From assembly GCA_018623405.1 (NCBI GenBank), contig JAAZVO010000083.1:1-10045 (forward strand): DNA of 10,045 nt, read 5' to 3'. The notes beneath the pieces were generated by a model, which worked only from the letters and a program-made list of their open reading frames with translations, was not told the origin of the DNA and ran no database searches. This document shows, in pieces, positions 1 through 6,425 of this stretch; position 1 is the stretch's first letter, and each line of letters opens with the position of its first letter. The DNA comes from Crocinitomicaceae bacterium (GTDB lineage Bacteria > Bacteroidota > Bacteroidia > Flavobacteriales_G > Salibacteraceae). The translations under genes and the position numbers were made by a program.

Positions 1-402
1 AACCCGAGTTTTTCTGAAAAAATAGTTGACAGTTTTATTGCAAAAAAGAATAATGACGAAACAAGTGACCTTTACGAAGTTTATCGGTTAAAGGGTATTG
101 TAAATGTTCTACAAGGTAATTTAGAAGTAGCTGAATCTTCCTTTTTAAAGGCTACAGAATATGCCATTCCTGATACATTTAAAGTTATTCAAAATCAACT
201 TGATTTAGGACGATGCGTAGGAGAAAAAGGCGATAAAAAAACACAACTTAAATATTTGCAACAAGCATTTACGTGGAACAATGGAAAATTAAATAAAAAT
301 ACGGTTAGAATTTATTCTATATTATCTACTTACTATGCTTCAATAAACCTATTTGATGAAGCAGTAATAACAGAGAGATCAAAAAAAGAAATGGATGCTT
401 AA
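1..402 (+). CDS. TPR-repeat protein, C-terminal part (5' end outside window)
   Basis: An open frame runs from the window edge to TAA at 400-402 (133 codons) with no plausible start inside, so the gene begins upstream. The translation has helical tetratricopeptide-like repeats. One is around residues 31-55, with the G-N-L-E-V-A-E-S-S-F-L-K-A pattern. A second is around residues 100-130, where Tyr-Tyr, Phe-Asp-Glu-Ala and following residues fit the TPR consensus. In Bacteroidota such repeats occur in signalling proteins and at the N-terminus of TPR-OmpA envelope proteins; which applies here cannot be told. The reading frame continues past the TAA, still in phase, into an OmpA domain, so the stop may be a lesion rather than the natural end. 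Function is not assignable beyond protein-protein interaction. Confidence 0.65.
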   Translation, partial: NPSFSEKIVDSFIAKKNNDETSDLYEVYRLKGIVNVLQGNLEVAESSFLKATEYAIPDTFKVIQNQLDLGRCVGEKGDKKTQLKYLQQAFTWNNGKLNKNTVRIYSILSTYYASINLFDEAVITERSKKEMDA

Positions 403-681
403 ATTTCTCTTTTAAAAACTAATAAAACGTGGAGGCTAGAGATAAAATCTTATACTGATTGTCAGGGGTCAGAAGAGTATAACCTAATGTTATCCAATCA
501 AAGAGCTACTGAAACAATAGCTTATTTTCAATCACAATTAGATAACAAAAACAGAGTTTTTGGTAAAGGTTATGGTGAGACTAACCCTAAAATTGATTGC
601 AAATGTGACGAACCAACACCTGTTTGTACTGTAACTCAGCAAAAGCTTAATAGGAGGTCAGAGTTTTTTATAATTAAGTAA
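403..681 (+). pseudogene. OmpA-family peptidoglycan-binding domain remnant
   Basis: Directly behind the TAA at 400-402, and in the same frame, lies most of a Bacteroidota-type OmpA C-terminal domain (92 codons, stop TAA 679-681). Visible hallmarks are S-Y-T-D-C-Q-G-S-E-E-Y-N with the diaminopimelate-binding Asp (457-459), L-S-N-Q-R-A with the binding Arg (502-504), G-K-G-Y-G-E-T, four cysteines typical of the Bacteroidota subgroup, and N-R-R-S-E-F-F-I-I-K at the end. A complete domain begins about 25 residues earlier with a beta strand (Y-x-F-D). Either that part is missing, or it is read through the stop, where the codon aligns with a usual Leu (TTA to TAA would be one change). The longest ATG-started piece, 487-681, would make only 64 residues and cannot fold as the domain. 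Intact members anchor the outer membrane to peptidoglycan. I call it a broken gene. Confidence 0.7.
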
Positions 682-804
682 TATTCTAGGTTATGTTATA
701 TTTTTATTTTTTTATTCATTTTATTGTCGTGCTATTCTTTGTTTTTCTGGTTTATAAAAAAGCACATAAGTTTTTCAAAACTTCAAAAGAATACTACAAT
801 AGAC

Positions 805-1055
805 GATAACTCAGAATTTGCAATTTTCCCAAATCCCACAAATGGACCAATTCAGATACAATTCAAATATCCTGAAGAAATTGCAAAGTTGAAATAATAG
901 ATATGCAAGGAAGGATAGTTAAGGATATACAAAGAAAAATTTATGCACCTTACCTAATCGTTAATAATTATATGCCATTAGGAGTATACACTATAAAAAT
1001 TACAAATGCTAACGGGGAATTTGCCATTGAAAAAATTATTGTTTCTAATTCTTAG
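805..1055 (+). pseudogene. orphan T9SS type A C-terminal sorting domain, frameshifted
   Basis: Two overlapping frames together spell a Por-secretion-system C-terminal sorting domain of about 80 residues. The first (805-897) gives D-N-S-E-F-A-I-F-P-N-P-T-N-G and ends at TAA 895-897. The second, shifted by one base, runs from about 888 to TAG 1053-1055 and gives V-E-I-I-D-M-Q-G-R-I-V-K, then L-G-V-Y-T-I-K-I, then E-K-I-I-V-S-N-S. The pattern FxIxPNPTNG, then hydrophobic-D-x-x-G-R, then G-x-Y, then K-x-I-V is the family signature. Loss of one base in the A-rich run at 885-888 explains the shift. Such domains sit at the end of large secreted proteins and direct export through the type IX system, but no cargo domain precedes this one: 682-804 encodes only low-complexity hydrophobic residues. 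The 3' end overlaps the likely start of the next gene by 29 bases. Confidence 0.75.
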
Positions 1056-1673
1056 TGGGGTTTTCCTTGTTAATTTAGTATATACTCAAGAATTTAGATT
1101 TCAAAATTTGAAAGGACGTTTCTCTGTTGGGATAGTTTATCCAATTTCAAATAATATTTCTGGTGAACCCTACAATCTCAAATTTAGATTTTTCCCTTCA
1201 AATCTTTTATCTGCATCTTTTGAATTAAATAAAGGTTTTAGACTATCCTATGTTGTAACCCAACGGTTTTTAGGAAGAGGAGATTTTACAAGGGTTGGCT
1301 CTATAGTATATCAAAATGATTGGGCTCACTCCTTATTGTTTTCAAAGAAATTTAATCCTAAGGTAGGCATAGAAGATTTTCAATTTTATGTTGGGTTGGG
1401 CCAGAATACCGAAGTGGAATACTACACTACATATCATTACCCCCAGATACTGTAAATTCTTACTCTTTTAAAAGCCTGCATTTTTTAGGAGATTGGGGTA
1501 TTACCTATTGCATCTCCGTAGAAAAAACCATTAAGAACCATCTTGTGTTTTCCATGGCAGTTCAGCATTCTTTTTATTTTTTTCTTGAAGAAAAAAGCTT
1601 AGCTTCTGATAACAACGCCCCATTTTTTAGGAATACTTTCAGGTTGATACCGGGGATCAGTTTTAAGTTTTGA
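1027..1673 (+). pseudogene. outer-membrane beta-barrel protein, frameshifted
   Basis: A TTG codon at 1027 starts a clear signal peptide (M-K-K-L-L-F-L-I-L-S-G-V-F-L-V-N, then Y-T-Q) followed by alternating hydrophobic and aromatic beta strands. An ATG at 1006 is possible but adds seven residues before the signal. This frame stops at 1453-1455. Changing register within the CCCCC run at 1440-1444 gives 76 further codons without a stop, from P-D-T-V-N-S-Y to L-I-P-G-I-S-F-K-F and TGA at 1671-1673. A terminal Phe after a short strand is the usual barrel end. The restored product would be about 215 residues, the size of the intact barrel at 6426-7058. A sixth C would repair the gene. The cause may be decay or a homopolymer base-calling error. 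Function beyond a small outer-membrane barrel is unknown. Confidence 0.75.
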
Positions 1674-1679
1674 AAATAA

Positions 1680-1703
1680 AAAAGCGAGGAATTCCTCGCT
1701 TTT
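1680..1703. terminator. bidirectional palindromic terminator
   Basis: Perfect inverted repeat with arms AAAAGCGAGGAA and TTCCTCGCTTTT, so a GC-core stem flanked by A and T runs that can serve as U-tract on either strand. It lies 6 bases after the barrel stop (plus strand) and 2 bases beyond the 3' end of the tRNA (minus strand), as expected for a terminator shared by convergent units. Confidence 0.85.
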
Positions 1704-1705
1704 AG

Positions 1706-1787
1706 TACCCAGGGCCGGAGTCGAACCGGCACGCCCGAAGGCATTGGTGTTTGAGACCAACGCGTCTACCAATTCCGCCACCTGGGC
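1706..1787 (-). tRNA. tRNA-Leu(CAA)
   Basis: On the minus strand the sequence folds as a class II tRNA. The acceptor stem is GCCCAGG with CCTGGGT, with a G-U pair at 1-72. The D-arm region contains AATTGGTAGACGC. The anticodon stem is TTGGT/ACCAA with loop CTCAAAC, giving anticodon CAA. A long variable arm (TGCCTTCGGGCGT) and a T-arm GCCGG-TTCGACT-CCGGC follow, with discriminator A. The long variable arm, discriminator A and anticodon all fit leucine. The next bases are CTA, so the CCA end is not encoded and must be added by nucleotidyltransferase. It reads UUG codons. Confidence 0.95.
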
Positions 1788-1802
1788 ATTAAAATTGGAG
1801 CG

Positions 1803-1810
1803 CAAAAATA
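1803..1810 (-). promoter_or_regulatory. putative -7 box for tRNA-Leu
   Basis: Minus-strand TATTTTTG matches the Bacteroidota TAnnTTTG box exactly and lies 15 bases before the mature tRNA 5' end, leaving room for a short precursor leader. No convincing TTTG lies 17-20 bases further upstream, so support is moderate. Confidence 0.5.
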
Positions 1811-1820
1811 GCGTTTTTAC

Positions 1821-3263
1821 TTACAGTTTAATGCAAACATTTTTGGGCTCGGTAAAAAACTTTAAAGCTTCAAAACCACCTTCTCTACCAACCCCTGAAT
1901 TTTTAACTCCACCAAAAGGGGTTCGAAGGTCTCGTAGCATCCAACAGTTTACCCAAACAATTCCTGCTTCAATGTTTTGCCCTACCCGGTGTGCTCGTTT
2001 CAAATCTGATGTCCAAATAACGGATGCTAAACCATATTCAGTGCTATTTGCCATTTTTAAGGCATGTTCCTCATCTTTAAAAGGTGTTATGGTAACTACG
2101 GGTCCAAAAATTTCTTCTTGGTTGGTTCTGCAGTCAAAGGCTAAACCTTCAATAACAGTTGGTTCCAAATACCAACCATTTTTGTAATCTCCTTCTAGCT
2201 TTACCTCTTTTCCACCTGTAAGAACTGTTCCGCCTTCGTCTTTAGCTAATTCAATGTAAGATTTTACCTTCTCAAAATGAGGTTGTGAAACCAAAGCACC
2301 TAATTTAGCCTCAGCATCATAAGGGTGGCTCACTTTTAGTTTTGAAACTTCTTCAACAAACCGCGACTTAAATTTTTCGTAAACACCCTCCTGCACAAAT
2401 ATTCTAGAGCCACACAAGCAAATTTGCCCTTGGTTTCTAAAAGAAGAATTTACAGTTGTGGCAATAGCCTTTTCAAAATCACAATCATCAAAAACGAGTA
2501 CAGGGTTTTTTCCTCCAAGCTCTAAAGAAAGTTTCTTAAACATTGGGGCGGCAATTTTAGCAATAGCTGCTCCTGTTGCAGTTCCTCCGGTAAAAGAAAT
2601 CGCTTTAATACTTGGATGCCTTGAAATAGCATCGCCCACCTTCGGCCCTAAGCCATGAACAATATTTAATACCCCAGGAGGCAACCCAGCCTCATTGCAT
2701 AATTTGCTAAGTAAGAAGGCAGTCATAGGAGTAACCTCTGATGGTTTAGCAACTACACAATTTCCGGCTGCTAATGCCGGTGCAATTTTCCAAGTAAAAA
2801 GATATAAAGGTAAATTCCATGGAGAGATGCAACCTACCACGCCAATAGGGCTGCGTAAGGTGTAATTTATAGCTGTATCTTCCATTGGATGTGCCTCACT
2901 TGCAAAATGTAGAATACCGGTAGCAAAAAAGTGAAAGTTTGCCGCAGCACGAGGAATATCAACTTCTTTAGCTAGCCAAACCGGTTTACCGTTGTCTCTA
3001 GCTTCCGCTTCGGCTAACGTTTCTAAATTTTCTAAAATTAGGTTGGATAATTTTAGAATTATATCAGACCTTTTTTTGGCAGGAGTAATGCTCCAACTTT
3101 CGAAGGCTTTTTTGGCAGCTGTAACGGCAGACTCAATATCAGCGCTATCTGAATCAGGAATTTGGGAATAAACCCTTCCTGTAGCAGGTTCGAAATTATC
3201 TATGAATTGTTTTGACGACGGCGGTAAAAGCTCTCCGTTTATGAAGTTTAAGATTTTTTCCAT
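1821..3263 (-). CDS. 2-aminomuconate 6-semialdehyde dehydrogenase-like aldehyde dehydrogenase
   Basis: NAD-dependent aldehyde dehydrogenase of 480 residues, the normal length for a cytosolic member. Motifs in order: P-W-N-L-P-L (oxyanion Asn150), F-T-G-G-T-A-T-G (225-231), L-E-L-G-G-K-N-P with general base Glu248, N-Q-G-Q-I-C-L-C with catalytic Cys282, E-E-I-F-G-P-V with cofactor-binding Glu384, and P-F-G-G-V-K-N-S-G-V-G-R-E. The stretch G-I-V-W-V-N-C-W-M-L-R-D-L (434-446) closely resembles human ALDH8A1 and bacterial AmnC/NbaE enzymes. Arg444 corresponds by position to the arginine that binds the substrate carboxylate in the Pseudomonas enzyme. The likely reaction is 2-aminomuconate 6-semialdehyde to 2-aminomuconate in kynurenine degradation, supported by the 3-hydroxyanthranilate dioxygenase at 9741. 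2-Hydroxymuconic semialdehyde dehydrogenase is the main alternative. It starts at the only sensible ATG and has its own promoter. Confidence 0.9.
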   Translation of the reverse strand: MEKILNFINGELLPPSSKQFIDNFEPATGRVYSQIPDSDSADIESAVTAAKKAFESWSITPAKKRSDIILKLSNLILENLETLAEAEARDNGKPVWLAKEVDIPRAAANFHFFATGILHFASEAHPMEDTAINYTLRSPIGVVGCISPWNLPLYLFTWKIAPALAAGNCVVAKPSEVTPMTAFLLSKLCNEAGLPPGVLNIVHGLGPKVGDAISRHPSIKAISFTGGTATGAAIAKIAAPMFKKLSLELGGKNPVLVFDDCDFEKAIATTVNSSFRNQGQICLCGSRIFVQEGVYEKFKSRFVEEVSKLKVSHPYDAEAKLGALVSQPHFEKVKSYIELAKDEGGTVLTGGKEVKLEGDYKNGWYLEPTVIEGLAFDCRTNQEEIFGPVVTITPFKDEEHALKMANSTEYGLASVIWTSDLKRAHRVGQNIEAGIVWVNCWMLRDLRTPFGGVKNSGVGREGGFEALKFFTEPKNVCIKL

Positions 3264-3281
3264 GGGTGTTTGCTTAGCAGG

Positions 3282-3310
3282 TAAAACTAATGCATTTGGT
3301 AAAAAGCAAA
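3282..3310 (-). promoter_or_regulatory. putative promoter of the aldehyde dehydrogenase gene
   Basis: On the minus strand, TTTG (3307-3310) is followed after 17 bases by TAGTTTTA (3282-3289), close to the Bacteroidota TTTG-N17-20-TAnnTTTG promoter. Transcription would start near 3275, giving a leader of about 12 bases before the ATG at 3263. The -33 element lies in the U-tract of the preceding gene's terminator. Confidence 0.55.
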
Positions 3311-3314
3311 AGAA

Positions 3315-3338
3315 AAAGGGGCTTGAAAAAGCCCCTTT
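3315..3338 (-). terminator. rho-independent terminator of the acidic secreted protein gene
   Basis: Arms AAAGGGGCTT and AAGCCCCTTT around a four-base loop make a 10-bp stem. On the minus strand the stem is followed by a T-rich run (TTCTTTTGCTTTTT). It lies about 60 bases after the stop of the gene ending at 3398, separating it from the dehydrogenase transcript. Confidence 0.85.
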
Positions 3339-3397
3339 AAATAAACCGCCGAATGAGTGTGCCTAAAATCGAAATTTAGGTATGGTAAGAACGATCT

Positions 3398-3979
3398 TTA
3401 ATATTCTTTATTGCGTTCATCATCGTCATATTTGATGATGATGATTTTCTTTTTTTTCTTTTTATCTTCTGAAAATTCCATGCCAAAGTCTTCAAAAAAG
3501 TCTTCAAGGTCTATTTCCATGTGAATTTCTTCATTGTTTTTTTCATTGGTAACATCAACTGTAATATTTCCATCAATATTCAAGAAGCTGTTTTCTCCTT
3601 TTTCTTTTCTTTTTTCAGCTAAATAGGCTTTGGCTTCATCTCCTTTTAGGGTGGTTTCACGTTCCTTGCCGTTTTGCTTTTCATGGATAATTACTTCCAA
3701 CTCTTCACCTTCTACTTCCTTTACCTCAATTACTTCTACGTTCGTGTCTTCTAAACCTTCAAAAAAGGCTTCTAGTCCTTCTCCCATTCTTTCAAGGCTT
3801 TCACCCATTTTTTCCAGCACTTTTCCAAACTCCTCAAAATCATAGGTATAGGTTTTGCTTTCTCCATCTTTTTCTTTAGTGATGGTAATGGTATTTTCTT
3901 CTTCTTTTTTTGATTGGGCACTAACCGTAAGAGAAACACCTACTAAAGCAAGAAACAGGGAGAGGATAACTTTTTTCAT
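3398..3979 (-). CDS. secreted highly acidic protein of unknown function, divergent from the two-component operon
   Basis: I do not recognise a family. I take the ATG at 3979 (193 residues) because it directly gives a signal peptide, M-K-K-V-I-L-S-L-F-L-A-L-V-G to V-S-A-Q. ATGs at 3982, 3991 and 4006 only add a non-signal-like head, and 4006 overlaps a likely -7 box. The mature protein is very rich in Glu, Asp and Lys. Residues 55-78 form exact heptads with Leu-Glu at 55, 62, 69 and 76, suggesting an amphipathic helix; a similar L-E-D-F-F-E-D-F-G-M-E-F occurs at 158-169. The tail has six Lys, four Ile and an acidic end. It lacks membrane segments after the signal, so it is probably periplasmic. 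Divergent placement across an apparent regulator operator suggests it is controlled by, or feeds back on, the kinase-regulator pair, as CpxP does in E. coli; that is analogy only. Confidence 0.75.
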   Translation of the reverse strand: MKKVILSLFLALVGVSLTVSAQSKKEEENTITITKEKDGESKTYTYDFEEFGKVLEKMGESLERMGEGLEAFFEGLEDTNVEVIEVKEVEGEELEVIIHEKQNGKERETTLKGDEAKAYLAEKRKEKGENSFLNIDGNITVDVTNEKNNEEIHMEIDLEDFFEDFGMEFSEDKKKKKKIIIIKYDDDERNKEY

Positions 3980-3997
3980 CATTGCAAACATATTTTG

Positions 3998-4051
3998 GTT
4001 AAACATAAGCCCTTGTTAAACAGCAGTTAACGCCCGTTAAATTGTGTTAAA
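3998..4051. promoter_or_regulatory. array of GTTAA repeats, likely response-regulator operator
   Basis: GTTAAA or GTTAAC occurs at 3998, 4015, 4026, 4036 and 4046. The last four are spaced 11, 10 and 10 bases, about one helical turn each, all in the same orientation. OmpR/PhoB-type regulators bind head-to-tail direct repeats at this spacing (the E. coli CpxR site is GTAAA-N5-GTAAA). The array lies between the acidic protein gene and the histidine kinase gene, ending 26 bases before the -7 box at 4078. Binding by the regulator encoded at 5725 is inferred. Confidence 0.6.
4000..4007 (-). promoter_or_regulatory. putative -7 box for the acidic protein gene
   Basis: Minus-strand TATGTTTA fits TAnnTTTG with one mismatch and would give a leader of about 12-15 bases before the ATG at 3979. 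A second, exact match (TATGTTTG, 3985-3992) lies closer and would give an almost leaderless message. No TTTG lies at the -33 position, which is occupied by GTTAA repeats, consistent with activator dependence. Confidence 0.4.
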
Positions 4052-4077
4052 CCCTAAAGGCTGCTTTTAAGTTGGGC

Positions 4078-4085
4078 TACTTTTG
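4078..4085 (+). promoter_or_regulatory. -7 box for the histidine kinase operon
   Basis: TACTTTTG matches TAnnTTTG exactly, 36 bases before the TTG start of the kinase gene. The -33 position has no TTTG and lies beside the GTTAA repeat array, suggesting regulator-assisted transcription. Confidence 0.55.
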
Positions 4086-4121
4086 CTCGTAAGACGCATC
4101 TGAAGAAAGAAAAGTTACAGC

Positions 4122-5723
4122 TTGAAAAAAGGATTTATTCAATTATTAATTATTTCAATGGCCATTGTGCTAATTGGAATTATAAGTATTCAATTTTATT
4201 GGATTAAAAATGCGGTCTCTTTAAGGCAAGAGGAGTTTTCTAGAAATGTACAAGATGCTTTGGGCGAGGTGGTATCTATTCTTGAAAAGGAAGAAGCCGT
4301 AAGTAAGTTAAGGTCGCATAAACAAGGAAGAATGTTGTTTTTAAAAACAGATTCTTTAGACTTAAACAATATTCCGGATAGTTTAACAGAGTTTACAGCT
4401 TTTAAGCAGTTTGAGCGAAAAGGAGAAAATGTAATTATTGATTATGTAGAAGAGGCGGAAGGAAAACAAATTGAAAGCCATGTTGCGGTAGAGGAGCTAG
4501 AAGTATTTGAAGATTCTTTGGTAAAGGGTTTCAATTTTGAATCTATTGATGAAAACGACCGTTTTTTAGAAAATGATATTAGACTAGAGTTAGACTCTTT
4601 GGTAAAAAAGCGACTCATTAATAAAACTATTCTAATCAGCGATATTGTTAAAAGCCTGATGGAGGTTAACCTAAATGAGCCTATTGATGAGAGGGTAGAT
4701 GTTAAAGAATTAGACTCGTTATTGGGTCAATCATTCGAATCTAAAGGAATAAATACACGTTTTGAGTTTGGGATTTTTTCGGCAAGTGGAGGTTTAGTAA
4801 TTACCTCAGCAGAAAGCGGAAAATATGAACTACTGAATGAGGAATACACCGCCAGACTTTTTCCTGATGATATCATTCAAGAAGCCAATTATTTAAATGT
4901 TCATTTCCCGCATCAAACAGGATTTGTACTTAAAAATATGAGCGCCATGCTTACTACCTCAGGCTTTTTTGTAATTGGTATCATACTAATTTTCTTTTAC
5001 GCTATAAATACCATAATTAGGCAAAAGCAGCTCTCAGAAATCAAAAACGATTTCATTAACAATATGACTCATGAGTTAAAAACCCCAATTTCAACTATTT
5101 CTTTAGCTTGTGAGGCTTTATCAGATAAAGACATTGCGAAAAACGACACCTTACTTACAAGGTATGTTGGCATGATAAAAGAAGAAAATCATAGGTTGGG
5201 GGTACAAGTAGAAAATGTTTTGCAAAGTGCCGTTTGGGATAAAGGAGATTTTAAGCTTGATAAACAAACAATAGACTTAAATCAATTGATTTTAAGTGTG
5301 GTAAACAAAGTGGAGCTACAGGTAAAAGAAAAACAAGGCATTATTGAAACCGCCCTTTGTTCTACCAATCCGGTTATCAGTGGCGATAAAGTTCACCTTA
5401 CCAATGTAATCTACAATTTAGTAGACAATGCCAATAAATACTCTCACGCTCAACCTGAAATTAAACTAGCTACAAAAGATCAGAACAACTACGTAGAAAT
5501 AAGTGTGCAAGACAACGGAATTGGCATTAGTAAGGAAAACCAGAAAAAAATATTCGATAAACTTTATCGTGTGCCAACTGGGAATGTGCATGATGTTAAA
5601 GGTTTTGGCTTAGGTTTGAATTATGTAAAAATAATTGTAGACCGACACCAAGGAAAAATTGAACTAGATAGTACTTTAGGGAAAGGAAGTACGTTTAAGA
5701 TATACTTACCCAAATCTAATTAA
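4122..5723 (+). CDS. membrane sensor histidine kinase
   Basis: Orthodox sensor kinase of 533 residues. A TTG at 4122 is the best start because it is followed at once by Lys-Lys and the first membrane segment (about 5-28). A periplasmic sensor region of roughly 245 residues, rich in acidic residues and of no family I recognise, runs to the second membrane segment (about 278-299). The phospho-acceptor helix has M-T-H-E-L-K-T-P with His317. The ATPase domain has the N box (N-L-V-D-N-A-N-K-Y, 432-440), the G1 box D-N-G-I-G (464-468), the G2 box G-F-G-L-G-L (494-499) and G-K-G-S-T-F near 520. All catalytic motifs are intact. The stop is one base from the response regulator ATG, so the two are translated together. 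The signal is unknown; the context points to the envelope. Confidence 0.95.
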   Translation: MKKGFIQLLIISMAIVLIGIISIQFYWIKNAVSLRQEEFSRNVQDALGEVVSILEKEEAVSKLRSHKQGRMLFLKTDSLDLNNIPDSLTEFTAFKQFERKGENVIIDYVEEAEGKQIESHVAVEELEVFEDSLVKGFNFESIDENDRFLENDIRLELDSLVKKRLINKTILISDIVKSLMEVNLNEPIDERVDVKELDSLLGQSFESKGINTRFEFGIFSASGGLVITSAESGKYELLNEEYTARLFPDDIIQEANYLNVHFPHQTGFVLKNMSAMLTTSGFFVIGIILIFFYAINTIIRQKQLSEIKNDFINNMTHELKTPISTISLACEALSDKDIAKNDTLLTRYVGMIKEENHRLGVQVENVLQSAVWDKGDFKLDKQTIDLNQLILSVVNKVELQVKEKQGIIETALCSTNPVISGDKVHLTNVIYNLVDNANKYSHAQPEIKLATKDQNNYVEISVQDNGIGISKENQKKIFDKLYRVPTGNVHDVKGFGLGLNYVKIIVDRHQGKIELDSTLGKGSTFKIYLPKSN

Positions 5724-5724
5724 C

Positions 5725-6423
5725 ATGGAAGATATTAAACTTTTATTGGCAGAAGACGACCCAAACTTAGGGGCAATTTTGAACGAATACCTAATGGCCA
5801 AGGGGTATAAAAGTACACTAACCCGAAATGGAGATGATGCCTTTAAAGAATTTATTAAAGGCGGTTACGACCTGTGTATTTTAGATGTGATGATGCCTGT
5901 AAAAGATGGCTTTACACTGGCAAAAGAAATTAGAAGAGTAAATACCGATGTGCCCATTATTTTTTTAACGGCAAAATCAATGAAGGAAGATACCCTTCAA
6001 GGGTTTTCTTTAGGTGCTGACGACTACATTAAAAAGCCTTTTAGTATGGAAGAGCTTTTAATGAGAATAAAAGCCGTTTTAAGAAGAACAAAAGCCCATG
6101 AAAAGCAGCCCGAGCAAGAAGAATATGAAATAGGCAAGTTTACTTTCAACAAAAAAACACAGCTTTTAAAAGGCGGAGAAGAAGACCGTAAGCTTACCTC
6201 AAAAGAAAACGATTTGTTAGAGTTGTTGGCCATGAACTTAAATGATGTTTTGGATAGAACCTATGCTCTTAAAAAGATTTGGGGAGACGACTCTTACTTT
6301 AACTCCCGAAGCATGGATGTGTACATAACCAAGCTTAGAAAATACCTCCGTGAAGATGAACACGTAGAAATAATTAATGTGCACGGTAAAGGATTTAAAT
6401 TATTAGTAACAAAAGAAAAATAA
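5725..6423 (+). CDS. OmpR-family response regulator
   Basis: 232 residues, the normal length for the family. The receiver domain (about 4-118) has the acidic pair Asp11-Asp12, phospho-acceptor Asp54 in L-D-V-M-M-P, Thr82 in F-L-T-A-K and Lys104 in K-K-P-F. A winged-helix DNA-binding domain (about 135-228) follows, with L-T-S-K-E-N-D-L-L-E-L-L and the recognition-helix stretch S-R-S-M-D-V-Y-I-T-K-L-R-K-Y-L, then the wing H-G-K-G-F-K-L. It is the evident partner of the kinase just upstream (one-base gap) and is followed after two bases by an outer-membrane barrel gene. Its probable operator is the phased GTTAA array at 3998-4051, implying autoregulation; this link is inferred. Confidence 0.95.
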   Translation: MEDIKLLLAEDDPNLGAILNEYLMAKGYKSTLTRNGDDAFKEFIKGGYDLCILDVMMPVKDGFTLAKEIRRVNTDVPIIFLTAKSMKEDTLQGFSLGADDYIKKPFSMEELLMRIKAVLRRTKAHEKQPEQEEYEIGKFTFNKKTQLLKGGEEDRKLTSKENDLLELLAMNLNDVLDRTYALKKIWGDDSYFNSRSMDVYITKLRKYLREDEHVEIINVHGKGFKLLVTKEK

Positions 6424-6425
6424 AT

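Noticed and set aside
693..809. 38-codon ORF (ATG 693) encoding a hydrophobic segment followed by a basic tail
   Set aside because: It could be a small membrane protein, but the region is a T-rich low-complexity stretch between two gene remnants, where such codons arise by chance. There is no promoter or conservation evidence.
1006..1455. Barrel ORF taken as a complete 149-residue gene
   Set aside because: It ends abruptly mid-barrel, and an in-phase continuation with a proper barrel C-terminus exists in another frame, so a frameshifted gene is the better description.
1599..2187. Open frames on both strands across 1599-1805 and 1744-2187
   Set aside because: They run through the tRNA-Leu and antisense to the aldehyde dehydrogenase; their translations contain tRNA-derived sequence and no protein family features.
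3353..3382. Small inverted repeat CCTAAA/TTTAGG downstream of the acidic protein gene
   Set aside because: Only six base pairs and no T-run. The strong hairpin at 3315-3338 is the evident terminator.
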